Part shown: positions 1 to 10,890 of the stretch, piece after piece | Position numbering within the stretch: the first letter of the stretch is position 1 | How the letters are laid out: each line of letters starts with the position of its first letter | From: Ectobius pallidus | Lineage: Eukaryota > Arthropoda > Insecta > Blattodea > Ectobiidae | Assembly: GCA_964059195.1 (NCBI GenBank) | Contig: CAXKWD010000007.1 | Coordinates: 25,989,023-26,053,022, forward strand | Length of the DNA stretch: 64,000 nucleotides | Direction: 5' to 3' | Notes under the pieces: generated by a model | Databases searched by the model: none | What the model was told of the DNA's origin: nothing | The model's input: only the letters and a program-made list of their open reading frames with translations | Translations under genes and position numbers: made by a program

Positions 1-1455
1 AATCCCACATGGGCCTTTATCCGTCCAAAATGTATTTTGTGATCCTTGAGTTTTCTTACTAAGTTCCTGATCTGCTCGATAAGGTAGCTGTGATTGCGGT
101 TGTTCTGAAGTAAGTCCAGGGTAATTTTACTGTCCGTATAGATTGCTACCTTGTTCTCTTTGAGTGGGATAGGTAGATCATTGATTGCTTCAATAGCTTT
201 TAATATCGCAATCTGTTCCGCCTGATTGTTGGAACAATCACTGAGAAGTCTGTTCTTCATGGTATGAATTAATTGTCCTCGTTTATAAAATGCTGCTGCT
301 GCGCCTACTTTTCCGTGAATTTTACTGCCATCTGTATAGATTTCTAACTCATATGCTAGAGAACTATTAATTTCTTCAATTGATGTTCTGTCTGCAGGAT
401 GAGGCCAGTCCTTAACTTGTAGAGGCGTGTCATAATCTGCACGGAAATCTTTACTTCGATGAGTTGCTTCATAGATCTTTACAGATTGTGTCACTATTAT
501 ACCTATAGGCTGAACTCCGGCAGCCACGCACGAGGCTTCAAATGACAGCGTCCTGTGAGCCTTGGCCATTCTTATATTAATTAATCTTTGTATACGCTGC
601 AGTTTCCTTAAATTTTTCTGTGTTTGCAATGCCTCATACCAAACTGGGCAGCCGTATGTTAACATTGGGAGCAGGGCTCCTTTATAAATTGTCTTTAAGG
701 CACAGTGCCCTAGTCCCCATTGTAATTTCGCTGCTCTACTCAAAATATTTACTACTTGTAGTGCTTTTTCAGTTATTTTGTCGATATGTTTACCAAAGTT
801 GAATTTTTCGTCGAAGTAAATTCCTAGATATTTTAATTCTCTAACCTGTTCCAAGGCTTTGTAGTTTAAAAAGATATTTGTTTTCTCAGCCCGGTCTTTC
901 TTCTTCTTTGAAATTATTAAGACCTTTGATTTACTTTCATTAAAGTCAACTTTGTTCTGGTAAGCCCAATTCTGTATTTTGTAAATATCCGAATTAGCAT
1001 AATTTTCTGCTTCAAGACAAGTAGCTCCCTTGGTCAGCAGTATAAGATCATCTGCAAAGGCCAGTGCGTGTGAATGTTTTGAGTAGTTAAGATTTAACAA
1101 TGAATTATACATAATGTTCCAAAAGCCAGGGCCACAACAAGATCCCTGAGGGCATCCCTTGTGCACCTGCTTTATGACTTGATAAGTATTTGTATGCAAT
1201 GTAGCAAATCTTTCACTAAAATAGCTTTGTGTAAGCTTGTAAAGATTTCTTGGGCATTTTAGTTCTTTCAGATTTTGAAGTATACTAGGCCACCAGGCAG
1301 CGTCGAATGCGCCTCGTACGTCTAGACTGACCATGACAACACATTTCCGTTCTTCCAAACTATGTGATATGAATTGCTTTGCAACCATAGCAGCATCAAT
1401 GGTTCCTCTTTGTGGAGTAAAACCATATTGGTTGGGTTCATTAAACTGTTTGTGT
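1..1455 (-). pseudogene. LINE ORF2, rest of reverse transcriptase and RNase H domain
   Basis: After the frameshift the reading frame stays open to the window edge. Visible in order are the RT catalytic block FADDLILL (about 1040-1058), the thumb region LKYLGIYFDEKFNF, the segment MLTYGCPVWYEALQ, and an RNase H domain with EIYTDGSKIHGKVG (about 300-345), NNQAEQIAILKAIEAI and VAIYTDSKITLDLL. The acidic RNase H residues appear present. The C terminus lies beyond base 1. It is a continuation of the 1322-3199 ORF and is separate only because of the frame break. Confidence 0.82.
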
Positions 1456-3199
1456 AAATTTGATGTAGTATTCTTTCTATTAGCAGCTTTTCAAGGACTT
1501 TTCCTGCCACATTTATTAGACTTATGGGTCTGTATTTAGATACTTCTCTGCTCTGATTTCTTCCTGGTTTGATTATGGGTATTATGAGTGATTTTTTCCA
1601 GAGCTTTGGGAAGCATCCCTTCGCTAAACATTCGTTGTATATTCTCGTAACGAACGAGGAGAAAAGTTCGAAGACCCTCAGAAGTATCTCACTACTAATT
1701 CCATCCTCGCCAGGGGCTTTTTTAGTGTTTAAATGTTTAATAGTGGTATATATCTCCTCTGTTGTAAAGATACTATCATCATGTACTTCGGTGGGTTCCG
1801 CTACTAATCTCTTTACTTCTCTATGATAGTCATTATCGCTCTTCTTGTTGTCCTCAGGAATAAAGTATTCCATCATATAACCTAGTGTACTTTCCAAACC
1901 TTCCGTATACGTCCCATCTGTTTTTTTTATTGTAGAAAGATTACAATGCTTTCTTCTTTTCCCGGCTGATATCTTGTATGCCGCATTCCATGGGCTAGAG
2001 CCCGGCGTAGAGGTGCAAAACTGTTTCCATGACTTAGTTTTCTGTTGTTGAATATTTGATTGATATAGATGCTTTTCTTCTAGATACTGGGTTTTCCTTT
2101 GAAGTCTTAAGTTCTCGTTGTTTTGCGTTCTTTGGTAACGCCTCCTCATGGCATTTACTTTTTTACAGTGTACTGTTAGATTGTCATTCCACCATGGGAC
2201 CGTTCTGCCTTTGGTTGGTTTTTTCCTGGACATTGAAGTTCGAAAAGAAGATTTACATGCAGATTTTATGCAAGAAAAGAAGTGATTTATTATATCTTCT
2301 ATGTTCATTTTGTTGATAACTTTTCCGATGAGTTCTTCCTCTAGTAGTTTAGGGGCGTCCGTGTTTCCTAAGTGAAACTTAGATATCAGATTCTTCATCA
2401 AGTTTGAATCGAACTTGGGAAAATCCCCTTTATTTATTATGTATTTTAATCCTCCGAAGGTTTGTTGGGAGGGTTTAATAGTGGTTCGAAATTTGTTAGT
2501 TTCTATCTGGAATGTTATTATTTTATGGTCTGAACAGCTTTCTTCCACGCCACTGTTCCACTCGGTTACCAAGCGGACCATCGCATTATTTGATAAGGTT
2601 AAATCTATTTTACTACTACCTCTAATAGTTTCGAATGTCGGCAAGCCGTTGTCTTCATTGTTGACATGTAGGCAGCTAGTAACAATAAATTCTTCAAGTT
2701 TCCTACCACGGGGGTTAGTTAACTTGTCAAACCATGTCTGGCTTCGTGCATTGGTATCGGCTGCAATTAGCACTGGTTTACCATTGGTAAAGTTCAATAT
2801 AGTTTCCATTTTCTTAATATCCTCATCTATATCTTTAGTAATATCGAAGTATTTGCATAAAATAAAGAATTGGAACTCGTGGATAATAACTTCCGCTACT
2901 ACACAGTTTTCATCCGAAAATTGGTTCACCGTTATTATATCCATCTCAGGGTTATTCACAATAATCGCTGCTCTTTTTCTGTCGTTGCCATGAGTAACTG
3001 TTTTAAGATTAGTCGGAATTCCAGCTGGTTGGTTATTAATTATATATGGTTCCTGAATAAAAATTAGATCGGCATCATATGCAGAGATCAGCTGGATTAA
3101 ATTGTTTGTGGCTGCTCTAGAATGCTGTACCTTTATCTGCATGCATTGTAAAGGTTTCAACTGTCTTCTGCTTTTTGGATTTTGGAAAAGACTTCCCAT
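1322..3199 (-). pseudogene. LINE ORF2, endonuclease and first part of reverse transcriptase
   Basis: This is the 625-codon N-terminal part of a retrotransposon polyprotein. Residues about 20-230 form an APE-like endonuclease, with FIQEPY, an AADTNARS segment and SDHKIITF near the end. Residues about 470-580 carry the start of the reverse transcriptase, with KAPGEDGI and KYRPISLINVAGKVLEKLL. After about residue 583 the frame is wrong. The conserved continuation (QFNEPNQYGFTPQRGT, then SLDVRGAFDAAWW) is in another frame from about 1455 down to 1, so a small indel near 1450 breaks the gene. The start at 3199 is one base past the ORF1 stop. Confidence 0.85.
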
Positions 3200-3200
3200 A

Positions 3201-3458
3201 CTAATAATTAATGTGTTCGATGTACTGCTTTACCTTTATTTTATAATAGCTGCAATCTTTATTCAGTGCAGAATGCTGCTCGTTTACAGGTTCTTTAGTG
3301 TTGTATTTATTAAAATAAATGCAATTGGTACATCTGTGTTGATCCCTTGGAGCCGTACATTCTCGCATTAAGTGATTTCCTGCGCAAAGAGGGCAGGTTT
3401 GGGTACCTGTGCAGTCATTAGCCCGATGATTAAATTTATTGCACTTGTAGCATCTCAT
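3201..3458 (-). pseudogene. LINE ORF1 (gag-like) C-terminal fragment with zinc knuckles
   Basis: This is the end of a retrotransposon ORF1. Cysteine/histidine motifs of the CCHC zinc-knuckle type are visible (CYKCNKFNHRANDC, then CPLCAGNHLMREC), followed by a third cysteine-rich segment. Such knuckles bind nucleic acid in LINE ribonucleoprotein particles. In-frame coding sequence continues a few codons upstream (GKAYIKI) before an in-frame stop, so the true ORF1 start has been lost. The stop is one base from the ATG of the next ORF, as is common in R1/I-type LINEs with tightly coupled ORFs. Confidence 0.8.
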
Positions 3459-3490
3459 TATTTTTATGTATGCTTTTCCTTGTGTTATTG

Positions 3491-3863
3491 TTTACAAAAG
3501 AAAAGCAATGAATTAGAATATAGTGGTATTTTTAAATACCGGTATCTAAAATCACAATTAAAATATTTTTTATTTTACATATAGTGAAAAGTATTATAAA
3601 ACGCATACATCTGTTATACAAATATTTATCTGTTCTTTAATGGGTTTTCTGGGCATATTTTACACTGTAGGTTAAAAACCAGTTTAAAACTAGTAAAAAC
3701 AGTTGAAATGGATGTAAATTGGGATGATGCGTGATTGAAAGTAGTGACTCTGTGATCAAAATTTTCAAGTTATTTGAAGGAAGTATGAAATGTCAGTGTT
3801 CAGAGCATAAGAAATGTTCTATACTTTAATATATGTTTTAAATATTTCTTTAATGAATTACAG
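3491..3863 (+). other. Sf3a2 intron sequence, no other feature seen
   Basis: AT-rich intron between the truncated end of the LINE and the acceptor AG at 3862-3863. No coding similarity or terminal repeat was noticed. Confidence 0.5.
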
Positions 3864-4208
3864 GTTCCAAGTCGTGAAGTAGAGAAGACTGAAGGAAAGT
3901 TCTGGACTCATTGGAATAAAGACACAAAGCAGTTTTTCCTTCAGTTTGCATTCAAGAATGATCCAAAACAGATTCCACAGGCTAAACCTCCACCACCTCC
4001 CACCCCCCCTATGCGCCCCCCTGGTCCTCCACCCAATCTTCCTCCTCCTCCAATGCCACCTCCACCTCTTGTTCATCCCCCACCACCTCCTAGACCACTG
4101 CTTCCACCTGGAATGCCACCACCTCCACCAATGTTTAACCCTGTACCACCACCACCTCCAAAACTTGGGAATCTTCCAGTCCCACCCCCACCACCCAAGA
4201 TGAATTGA
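3864..4208 (+). CDS. Sf3a2: Splicing factor 3A subunit 2 (SF3a66), last coding exon
   Basis: This is the C-terminal 114 codons of the SF3a 66-kDa subunit, part of the U2 snRNP and needed for pre-spliceosome assembly in the nucleus. The exon opens in phase 0 after a pyrimidine-poor acceptor (..ATTACAG) and starts VPSREVEKTEGKFWTHW. This matches the conserved segment of animal SF3A2 just before its proline-rich tail. The tail follows directly (about 75 residues of PPPP, PPM and PPP-L blocks) and ends KMN-stop at 4206-4208. The tail is much shorter than the long repeat-rich human tail, as is usual in insects. The zinc finger and U2-binding N terminus are encoded upstream, outside the window. The intron before it contains an antisense LINE. 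Confidence 0.93.
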   Translation, partial: VPSREVEKTEGKFWTHWNKDTKQFFLQFAFKNDPKQIPQAKPPPPPTPPMRPPGPPPNLPPPPMPPPPLVHPPPPPRPLLPPGMPPPPPMFNPVPPPPPKLGNLPVPPPPPKMN

Positions 4209-4378
4209 ATTTCTTCTTGATATTGGTAAATATGGTGATCCATTTGCATTTGTGTATGATTTTTTAATGAATTGGTTATGCAAAGCATTCCTTAGCTGCT
4301 GCTGGAAATTAACACTTACTACACAGTATGTCTATCATAATATACAAGAGTAACTTAATTTAGCAAAACGATTTCAAC

Positions 4379-4384
4379 AATAAA
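4379..4384 (+). terminator. Sf3a2: Polyadenylation signal AATAAA of Sf3a2
   Basis: A canonical AATAAA lies 171 bases after the Sf3a2 stop codon in AT-rich 3' UTR. It is the first good poly(A) signal downstream, so the transcript probably ends near 4400. Confidence 0.7.
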
Positions 4385-4399
4385 AAATTTTGATTACTT

Positions 4400-5083
4400 T
4401 GTTATTTATGTGGTGTTACCTTTGGACATGTTTTCTGGAATTTTCATCCCTCCCCATTCTCAGTTAACATGCTTTCACTAACAGATAGTCCTAATTGTAT
4501 TTGCTGATATTGAAAATTGATGAGTTTTCTGATTAGGTTATTTTCAAGCCCACATTCTAGAAATAAGCTTCTACTATTACTGCTCTGTTTGTTTTACCAT
4601 GTCTGTTATTTGTAAAATACTTTTTTTAAAGTTCTTTTTTGATTATTTGGGAATGACACAAAATCATATTTTTTCTTGAAATTTCTGTTGGTATTCTTGA
4701 ACATATTTTCCTCTTATTGATCATATCGTATCTTGACACATAAATAGACAGTCTTGGTGAAAGGATGGGTCTTGGTTTTGCTCTGCCTTATGCTTGTATT
4801 CAAATGCCAGTGTAAAATATGTATGGAAATGATAATGGTAGAAAATGTACCTGGAATTTCAATGGCCTGATGTGTAAATGATGTAAATTGATGGTTGTAA
4901 CTGATTTAAAGTTTTGTGGCTGTAATAATAATTTTCATGCAGGTTGTGTGAAAGTATGAAGTAGGATAATCATATGTTCAGGATAATATTAATATGTTTT
5001 TACTAAATAATGCAACACGTGTATAACACCAAGAACATGGATAATCTGTAGTTAAATTTATGCAGAAACACCTTAACCTAAAA
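4400..5083. other. Intergenic DNA, nothing recognised
   Basis: AT-rich sequence between the Sf3a2 3' end and the left end of the 5086-11047 element. No coding or repeat structure could be supported. Confidence 0.5.
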
Positions 5084-5850
5084 TACAGTGTGTTTCACGT
5101 AAGAGTTGGCAATCATGCAGGTTTCTGTGTCATGGCTGCCACAACTCTAGCTCTCAAGCGATCGGGTGAAATATCTACGCAAATAAACGGTGTAATGATT
5201 CAGGTTCTCACGATTACAGTTGTAATGAAAATAAAATCAGGTAAACTGATATAACAAAGTGCCAGTATGTTTTTTAACCAGTGATGAACGCAATTTTGAT
5301 AGGCCAATGCAGAAAAGTTATTTTTGTAATAGGTCTCCGAGTTAACTCCAAAAACAAAATGCGCTGGCAATAATAATGACGCAATAGGCCTACGATTCGC
5401 TGATATGTCTGTTTCAAGTTTAAAGCAGCCTTAAAGGTTATGAATGAATAAAAAATCAATATGAAATCTATCTGTCAGGATTAACATTAAGTATATTGCT
5501 GCACAGGAACGAATAAGAAAAATACTCACATTACAATATAGCCTAATGTAAATATCAGTAGTCTACATATCCATAGAATGCGCAATATAATATCAACATT
5601 CAATGGCTAGTTGTTTTAAATAATTTATTTACATTATTATTTATCCTATACCAACATTGTTATGAAGAAACGAATCAATCAAGGCTGCTATCAATATCAA
5701 TATCAAAGGTCTAAAGTTTCATACTTAACCTTACTTCAAACTCGTATACACTGATATAAGACATTCTTAAAATATGTTAAAATTTCACAAAATACACAGG
5801 CAATGAACTCCACTTAATGTATGTAGGCCTAATTATTTCAGAGTAATATA

Positions 5851-7208
5851 CAGGGTTCCCACAAATGATCTTTGGTTTCGAAAATGTGTAACTTTTATTT
5901 AAATAAACTTACAAACATGTAACTGGTACTAATGGAAAGAGAAACTCAAAAAGTTTTGATTATAGTACCTTACAGATGTTCAGTGTGAGCTCCGTTGGTA
6001 ACACGACACACATCAAGCCTGTAGTCCATTTCCGCCCAGGCAAGTTGTAACATGCCATGGTCAACTGTTCCAATGGCTGCTGTGATGCGTTCTCTTAGAT
6101 CAAGGATGGTCTGTGGAAGAGGTGGCTTGTACACAAGATCTTTTTACATAACCCCACAAAAAAGAAGTCAAGGGGTGTGAGGTCTGGCGAACGCGGGGGC
6201 CAAGGAAGAAGTTCTTCATCGTCATTACCAACACGGCCAATCCATCGGTTCGGTAGTCTGGTGTTGAGCTCCAATCTGACTTCATTATGAAAATGAGGGG
6301 GTGCGCCGTCCTGTTGAAATATCACGTGGGGCATTTCCTGTTCCAACTGAGGCAGGAGCTATTGTTGTAGCATATCCAGGTACTCAAATCCTCCAATTGT
6401 TTTCTCTACAAAGAAGAACGGGCCGTACACTTTCTGCACACTTAAAGCGCAGAATACATTTACTTTAGGAGAGTCGCGGACACGCTGCACGTTGGTATTG
6501 GGTTTTTCCGACCCCCAGACTCTAACGTTATGTTTGTTCACTTTACCTGAAAGATGGAAGGTGCACTTGTCACTAAACACTATGGATTCGAAAAACCCAT
6601 AAGTTTCCATGAGAGTCTGCATATTCTCGCAGAAAGTATGACGCACCATTTTATCTTCTTCCTTTGAGAACTGCATCATCTGCAATCGGTATGGAAGAAA
6701 ATTCAAACGTTTACGCAGAACTTTCCATACGGTGGATTTAGGGATCTGCAGCTCCCAACTAGCTACAATGGTTGATTTTTGAGGACTACGTGTAAAAGAT
6801 TCACGAGTCCGGTCTACAGTTTCCTCACTTACTGCCGGGCGTCCTGAAGATTTCCTCCTACAGAAGCACCCTCTTGTCGTAAAATCAGAATACCACTTAC
6901 GAATTGAAGGGCCACTGGGTGGATCTTCACCAAATCTTGTTCGAAAATGTCGTTGAACAACAGTTACAGATTTATTAACATGATAATCGAGAACACAGAA
7001 CGCTCGCCTATCCTCTATACCAGCCATTTTCTCGCTTTCGACAATGCGCAATGTTGAATGTCATTATACATCATTGTTGCCAACTGTGATACTATAATCA
7101 AAACTTTTTGAGTTTCTCTTTCCATTAGTACCAGTTACATGTTTGTAAGTTTATTTAAACACAAGTTACACATTTTCGAAACCCGAAAGATCATTTGTGG
7201 GAACCCTG
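5851..7208 (-). mobile_element. DD41D IS630/Tc1/mariner-type transposon (Visitor/rosa-like)
   Basis: Terminal inverted repeats of about 118 bp (5851-5968 and 7091-7208) begin CAGGGTTCCCACAAATGATC and are flanked by TA on both sides (5849-5850 and 7209-7210), the hallmark target of this superfamily. The element is 1358 bp and holds one transposase gene on the minus strand, broken by a stop and frameshifts. It sits inside the larger 5086-11047 element. Confidence 0.9.
5970..7051 (-). pseudogene. Mariner-type transposase pseudogene, DD41D
   Basis: It would encode a cut-and-paste transposase of about 350 residues. The N terminus (from MAGIEDRRAF) has paired helix-turn-helix DNA-binding segments, including GRPAVSEETVDR and IPKSTVWKVLRKRL. 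Catalytic aspartates appear in VFSDKCTFHLSG, FQQDGAPPHFH and PPRSPDLTPLDFF, with 41 residues between the second and third, matching DD41D families. Breaks: an in-frame stop at 6359-6361 after YLDMLQQ, a frameshift near 6165 in a run of thymines/adenines after PLDFF, and another near 6100. The last part reads GVDYRLDVCRVTNG-like in a third frame and ends at 5970. It is not functional as it stands. Confidence 0.88.
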
Positions 7209-7359
7209 TATGTTCTGTATATAACAGTATTCAACTTGATGAACGAAGTAAACATCTGACTAGTTTGATAATCAATGTCATGGCTCACTATTGCAAATTC
7301 CAAGGCCGTAAAACGATATGTTGTCAGAATAACAGATTTGCATTTGTTAAATTTGAAAG

Positions 7360-8522
7360 AAACCACTATCAGAAACTAGATAGGGAAATAATTACTGAAA
7401 ACGAGATATATATTCCTTTGAATAGTGCAGAATATATTGTGAACCAACTTAAATTAAAATAATAGTGTTAATTATGATACAATAGTGTCCCCTAAAGTAT
7501 TTATACAAAACAATTGGGGAATTTACAAGTATGCGTGTCTAGTATTCAGTAAGTTAAAATATTAAAATACTAAAAAATTACACATATACCATTTACAAAG
7601 ATTTTAAAATATACAACGGTAATATTGTTGCATATGTTAGCACCAGTCAATTAGTTTAAAAAACAATTTCCTAAGCCATTAATTATATACTCTGTATATT
7701 AAAATCTAGAGTTAAAACATTCTGTTGTTGAAATATTCTCTGACATAATGTTCACAGTTTATATATATTTTTTTGGCTAGAAGTGCAAAATTGGATGGCT
7801 TCACTATTACATTGGTGTTGTGTTCTGCTGTAGTCTTGTCTATAACTCGTTTTCAGCGACGAATTTCCTGTCTCAGTTTTTAGAGTGTGGCTTCTTAGCG
7901 CTCCAGATGAGTACACTGAGCAGATATCTCTCATCTGAAAACAGTTCAGACTGATGATGACACATACTAGTGTCAAAATGCATCTCTAAACACTGAGACA
8001 GGAAAATCGTCGCTGAAAACGAGTTTTGACAAGACTACAGTAGAACACAACACCAACGTAATAGTGAAGCCATCCAATTTTGCACTTCTAGCAAAAAAAT
8101 ATATTTAGACTGTGAACATTATGTCAGAGAATATTTCAATGACAACAGAATGTTTTAATTCCAGATTTTAATATACAGAGTATATAATTAATAGCTTAAG
8201 AAATTGTTTTTAAACTAATTGACTGGTGCTAACACATGCAACATTATTACCGTTGTATATTTTAAAATCTTTGTAAATGGTATATGTGTAATTTTTTTTA
8301 GTATTTTAATATTTTAACTTCCTGAATACTGGACACGCATACTATATATTGTAAATTCCCCAATTGTTTTGTATAAATACTTTAGGGGACACTATTGTAA
8401 CATAATTAACACTATTATTTTAATTTAAGTTGGTTCACAATATATTCTGCACTATTCAAAGGAATATATACTGTATCTCGTTTTCAGTAATTATTTCCCT
8501 ATCTAGTTTTTGATAGTGGTTT
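7360..8522. repeat. Long inverted repeat, arms about 526-539 bp, 98-bp spacer
   Basis: Left arm 7360-7885 and right arm 7984-8522 are reverse complements with few differences. Examples are CAAAATTGGATGGCTTCACT against its complement near 8070, and the CTGTCTCAG motifs next to the spacer. No transposase or clear target duplication was found at the outer ends (ACCACTATC / GATAGTGGT). It may be a foldback/MITE-type element or an inverted duplication. A short open frame running in from 7139 to 7462 across the left arm has no recognisable product. Confidence 0.85.
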
Positions 8523-8619
8523 AAAGGGGGACCTTTTACGAAATACTTTCTTTCATATATTCCCACTATCGGAATAAAATTCATTAATGTTTGTTAAATT
8601 TGTTATAATACATTACCAT

Positions 8620-9064
8620 AAAATAGGCACTAAATTGGGTGTTACTCCGATACCGGTCAACCGATTTTATCCAATATCAATAGACGTCTCCCCATGGACA
8701 TTATAAATGCATATACCAAGTTTCATGAAAATCTGATAAAGCGTATTTGAGTTACCGGGCCTTTAAAATAGACACTAAATTTGGTTTTACTCCGGTACTG
8801 GTCAACCGATTAGGTCCAAATTCAATGGGTTACTTCTCATAGACGTCATAAATGGGTATACCAAATTTCATGAAAATCCGATAAAGCGTATTTGAATTAT
8901 GGCGCCTTTCTAATATAATACTATTAAAATAGGCACTAAATCGGGAATTACTCCAATACCGGTCAACCGATTTGGTCCAGTATCAATAGGGTTCTTCCCA
9001 TTAACATTATAAATGGGTATACCAAGTTTCATTAAAATCCGATTAAGCGTATTTGAGTTATTGC
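8620..9064 (+). repeat. Three tandem copies of an approximately 150-bp unit
   Basis: Units start near 8620, 8765 and 8926. Each carries ATAGGCACTAAAT, TACCGGTCAACCGAT, TATACCAAGTTTCATGAAAAT and AAGCGTATTTGA. The last unit runs straight into a GACA microsatellite. The sentence-like order resembles the 3' tail repeats of some insect retroelements, but no coding part is attached. Confidence 0.8.
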
Positions 9065-9068
9065 GTGT

Positions 9069-9101
9069 ACAGACGGACGGACAGACAGACAGACAGACAT
9101 T
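9069..9101 (+). repeat. GACA/GACG microsatellite
   Basis: A short run of GACG/GACA units directly follows the third approximately 150-bp tandem repeat. Confidence 0.85.
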
Positions 9102-9124
9102 TTCCCGTCCCCCCACGCAGTCTC

Positions 9125-9300
9125 ATAAAATATCATACTGGCACTTAATAACCACGTACCTCATCACAAGAGATATTGGAAATTCCTCCTCTTGCATCCA
9201 CACAACATTGGCACCTTTTTAGGATTTTTTTTCATGTACAGCTTCTGAGATAGAACTAATTTCTCTTGTGATATTGTCTTTAAGTTCTTCTAACAGTATG
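9125..9300. repeat. Left arm of diverged inner inverted repeat (partner 10733-10890)
   Basis: The reverse complement of this stretch matches 10733-10890. Both contain the order AACTTAA.GACAATATCACAAGAG, CCTAAAAAGGTGCCA and TTGTGTGGATGCAAGAGGAGG. The pair brackets the decayed transposase at 9640-10495, so it may be the subterminal inverted repeat of that element. Confidence 0.7.
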
Positions 9301-9639
9301 TGACTATAATTGAAGGGTTCGGCTGTAAAACATGGTAACTCGCAAAGAACAACTTCTTAGATAATGATATCATAGGTTTTTAAATCAAAATTCTAATTTA
9401 TTAGTAAGTTTTCTTCCAAATATGAACACACATCATAAGAATACAATGTTTTCTGAATGTAATGGTATATTTATGTGAAATGTATTGGGCAAAGAGAGAA
9501 CTTAAAAAAATTAAAAGTAAACGTGTGTAATCTAATTTATGTGGTTTATCATGTTTTACTTGAAGTGGCTAAACGTGTCAACATGTTATATTACTGCAAT
9601 GTACTTAACCAATTACTAATGCTCTATTCAGATTCTCCA

Positions 9640-10495
9640 TTACTTTGTTTTTCATTGTCCTGAACCACTACATTTGTGTAAAACGATGCATAGTAAGAAG
9701 GAATCCACTCCAAACAAGCAACGACGTCATCCATTTTTTCTCAATTGGTTTTCCTCTACTATTTTGCAGCCCGCGAATTGACAAAAATGCTTTCTTACAA
9801 ACTTTGCCCTTCATGTCGAACAAAATATTTCACAGTTTGTGATCTTCTGCTCTTAACGATCTTGGTGTATTTACGTGCAACAGGATTAGCTTTCATACAC
9901 CCAAATAAATATACATTTTGTAGGTTTTTCAAACTTACTTTCCAGTACTTGGCAAAAATTACTGTACGTGTTTCATCACTATTTTATCAAAACATTTTAA
10001 TGGACAATTGAACAATTTCAGTCTGGTCCAAGTTCCCTACCTGGAACTTCATCTCCTATACCCCTATATTTTTTATACAAAACACCAGAGGAGAGTCTTT
10101 GTTCCTTCTTCACTACTGGTTGCCTGGACATTCTCCTCTTTCTCTTCTTGTTTGGCCCTTCAATAGGAATATTTTCACTTTCTTGTGTTTTACCAGCTGC
10201 ATTATGCAAAAATACTCTGCTTTTCCCCACCACGTGTCATAATACCCTGTAAAAACAACTTTAAAGCCATCAGGAGCTATTATCATCATTTCACGTAAAA
10301 TATGGTAACCCTCACTGTACATTTTACTCATCTTTTTTTACTTAATTTCATCTGGATCATCTATATCTTCACTACAAGATGTAGAGTGGGAAACTTGGTA
10401 TTCAGTGCCACTGTCATTGCTTTCCTCTTCTTCACATCCACTGGAAAAACTATTATTTTCCGTAGAGAAAAGTTCCCTCCTTACTCACTGAGCAG
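9640..10495 (-). pseudogene. Decayed transposon protein of unassigned family
   Basis: Read on the minus strand in several frames. From about 10495 a short acidic serine/glutamate region is followed by a lysine-rich stretch (NKKRKRRMSRQPVVKKEQ) and GDEVPGRELGPD. Then a damaged cysteine motif (NCS...KCFDK) leads to DETRTVIFAKYW, LQNVYLFGCMKANPV, and finally VCKKAFLSIRGLQNSRGKP. From memory these blocks, in this order, resemble a widespread uncharacterised arthropod repeat protein with a C-C-C...VCKKAFL layout; that family link is not proved here. The catalytic part that should follow is missing. Several stops and frameshifts make it a clear relic. It lies between two inverted repeats inside the 5086-11047 element. 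Confidence 0.6.
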
Positions 10496-10732
10496 CCATC
10501 TTCTGAAGGTTAACATGTTTTACATGAAATGGATGTGGGTTACAGTAATATATTTTACTGCATTCTCCATCCATGATGAACATATTCAACTAACTGGACA
10601 GTTCAGTAGTTTCACAACAGATAGCCTAAGCTTCTTGTGTGATTATCTCAAATTTTTAAATTTGTGGGTTACCATCTTTTACAGCCAAACCCTTGCAAAA
10701 TAAAGTGTAGCCTATAGGTCAAACCCCCATAC

Positions 10733-10890
10733 ATCAGGAGAACTTAAGACAATATCACAAGAGAAATAGTCATCTCGGAAACTGAACTTAAGCATGTAAA
10801 ATAAAATTTCCTAAAAAGGTGCCAGTGTTGTGTGGATGCAAGAGGAGGACATTTCCAACATCTCTTTATGATGAGGTACATGGTTTATTT
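10733..10890. repeat. Right arm of diverged inner inverted repeat (partner 9125-9300)
   Basis: Reverse complement of 9125-9300 at moderate identity. It runs into the right TIR of the 5086-11047 element. Confidence 0.7.

Larger units (their letters stand above)
1..3490 (-). mobile_element. Non-LTR retrotransposon (LINE), 5' truncated, 3' end outside window
   Basis: Read on the minus strand this is one retrotransposon. It has the C-terminal end of a gag-like ORF1 with CCHC zinc knuckles, then an APE-type endonuclease, a reverse transcriptase and an RNase H domain. Endonuclease plus RT plus RNase H fits the I/R1 group of LINEs. Coding similarity stops near 3490, so the 5' end looks truncated, and the 3' end runs past base 1. 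It lies antisense inside the intron before the last Sf3a2 exon. I see only one frame break, near 1450, in more than 3 kb, so the copy looks fairly young. Confidence 0.9.

Noticed and set aside
2415..2993. 192-codon plus-strand open frame
   Set aside because: Lies wholly antisense to the LINE endonuclease, which has clear domain motifs; no support for a separate gene.
3858..4288. Long open frames on the minus strand and in other frames over the Sf3a2 tail (tryptophan- or glycine-rich)
   Set aside because: They are shadows of the CCN/CCA proline codons of Sf3a2; the plus-strand reading matches the conserved SF3A2 segment and joins a splice acceptor.
7139..7462. 107-codon ORF after the mariner-type element
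   Set aside because: Begins inside the mariner TIR and runs into the inverted repeat arm; no recognisable protein.
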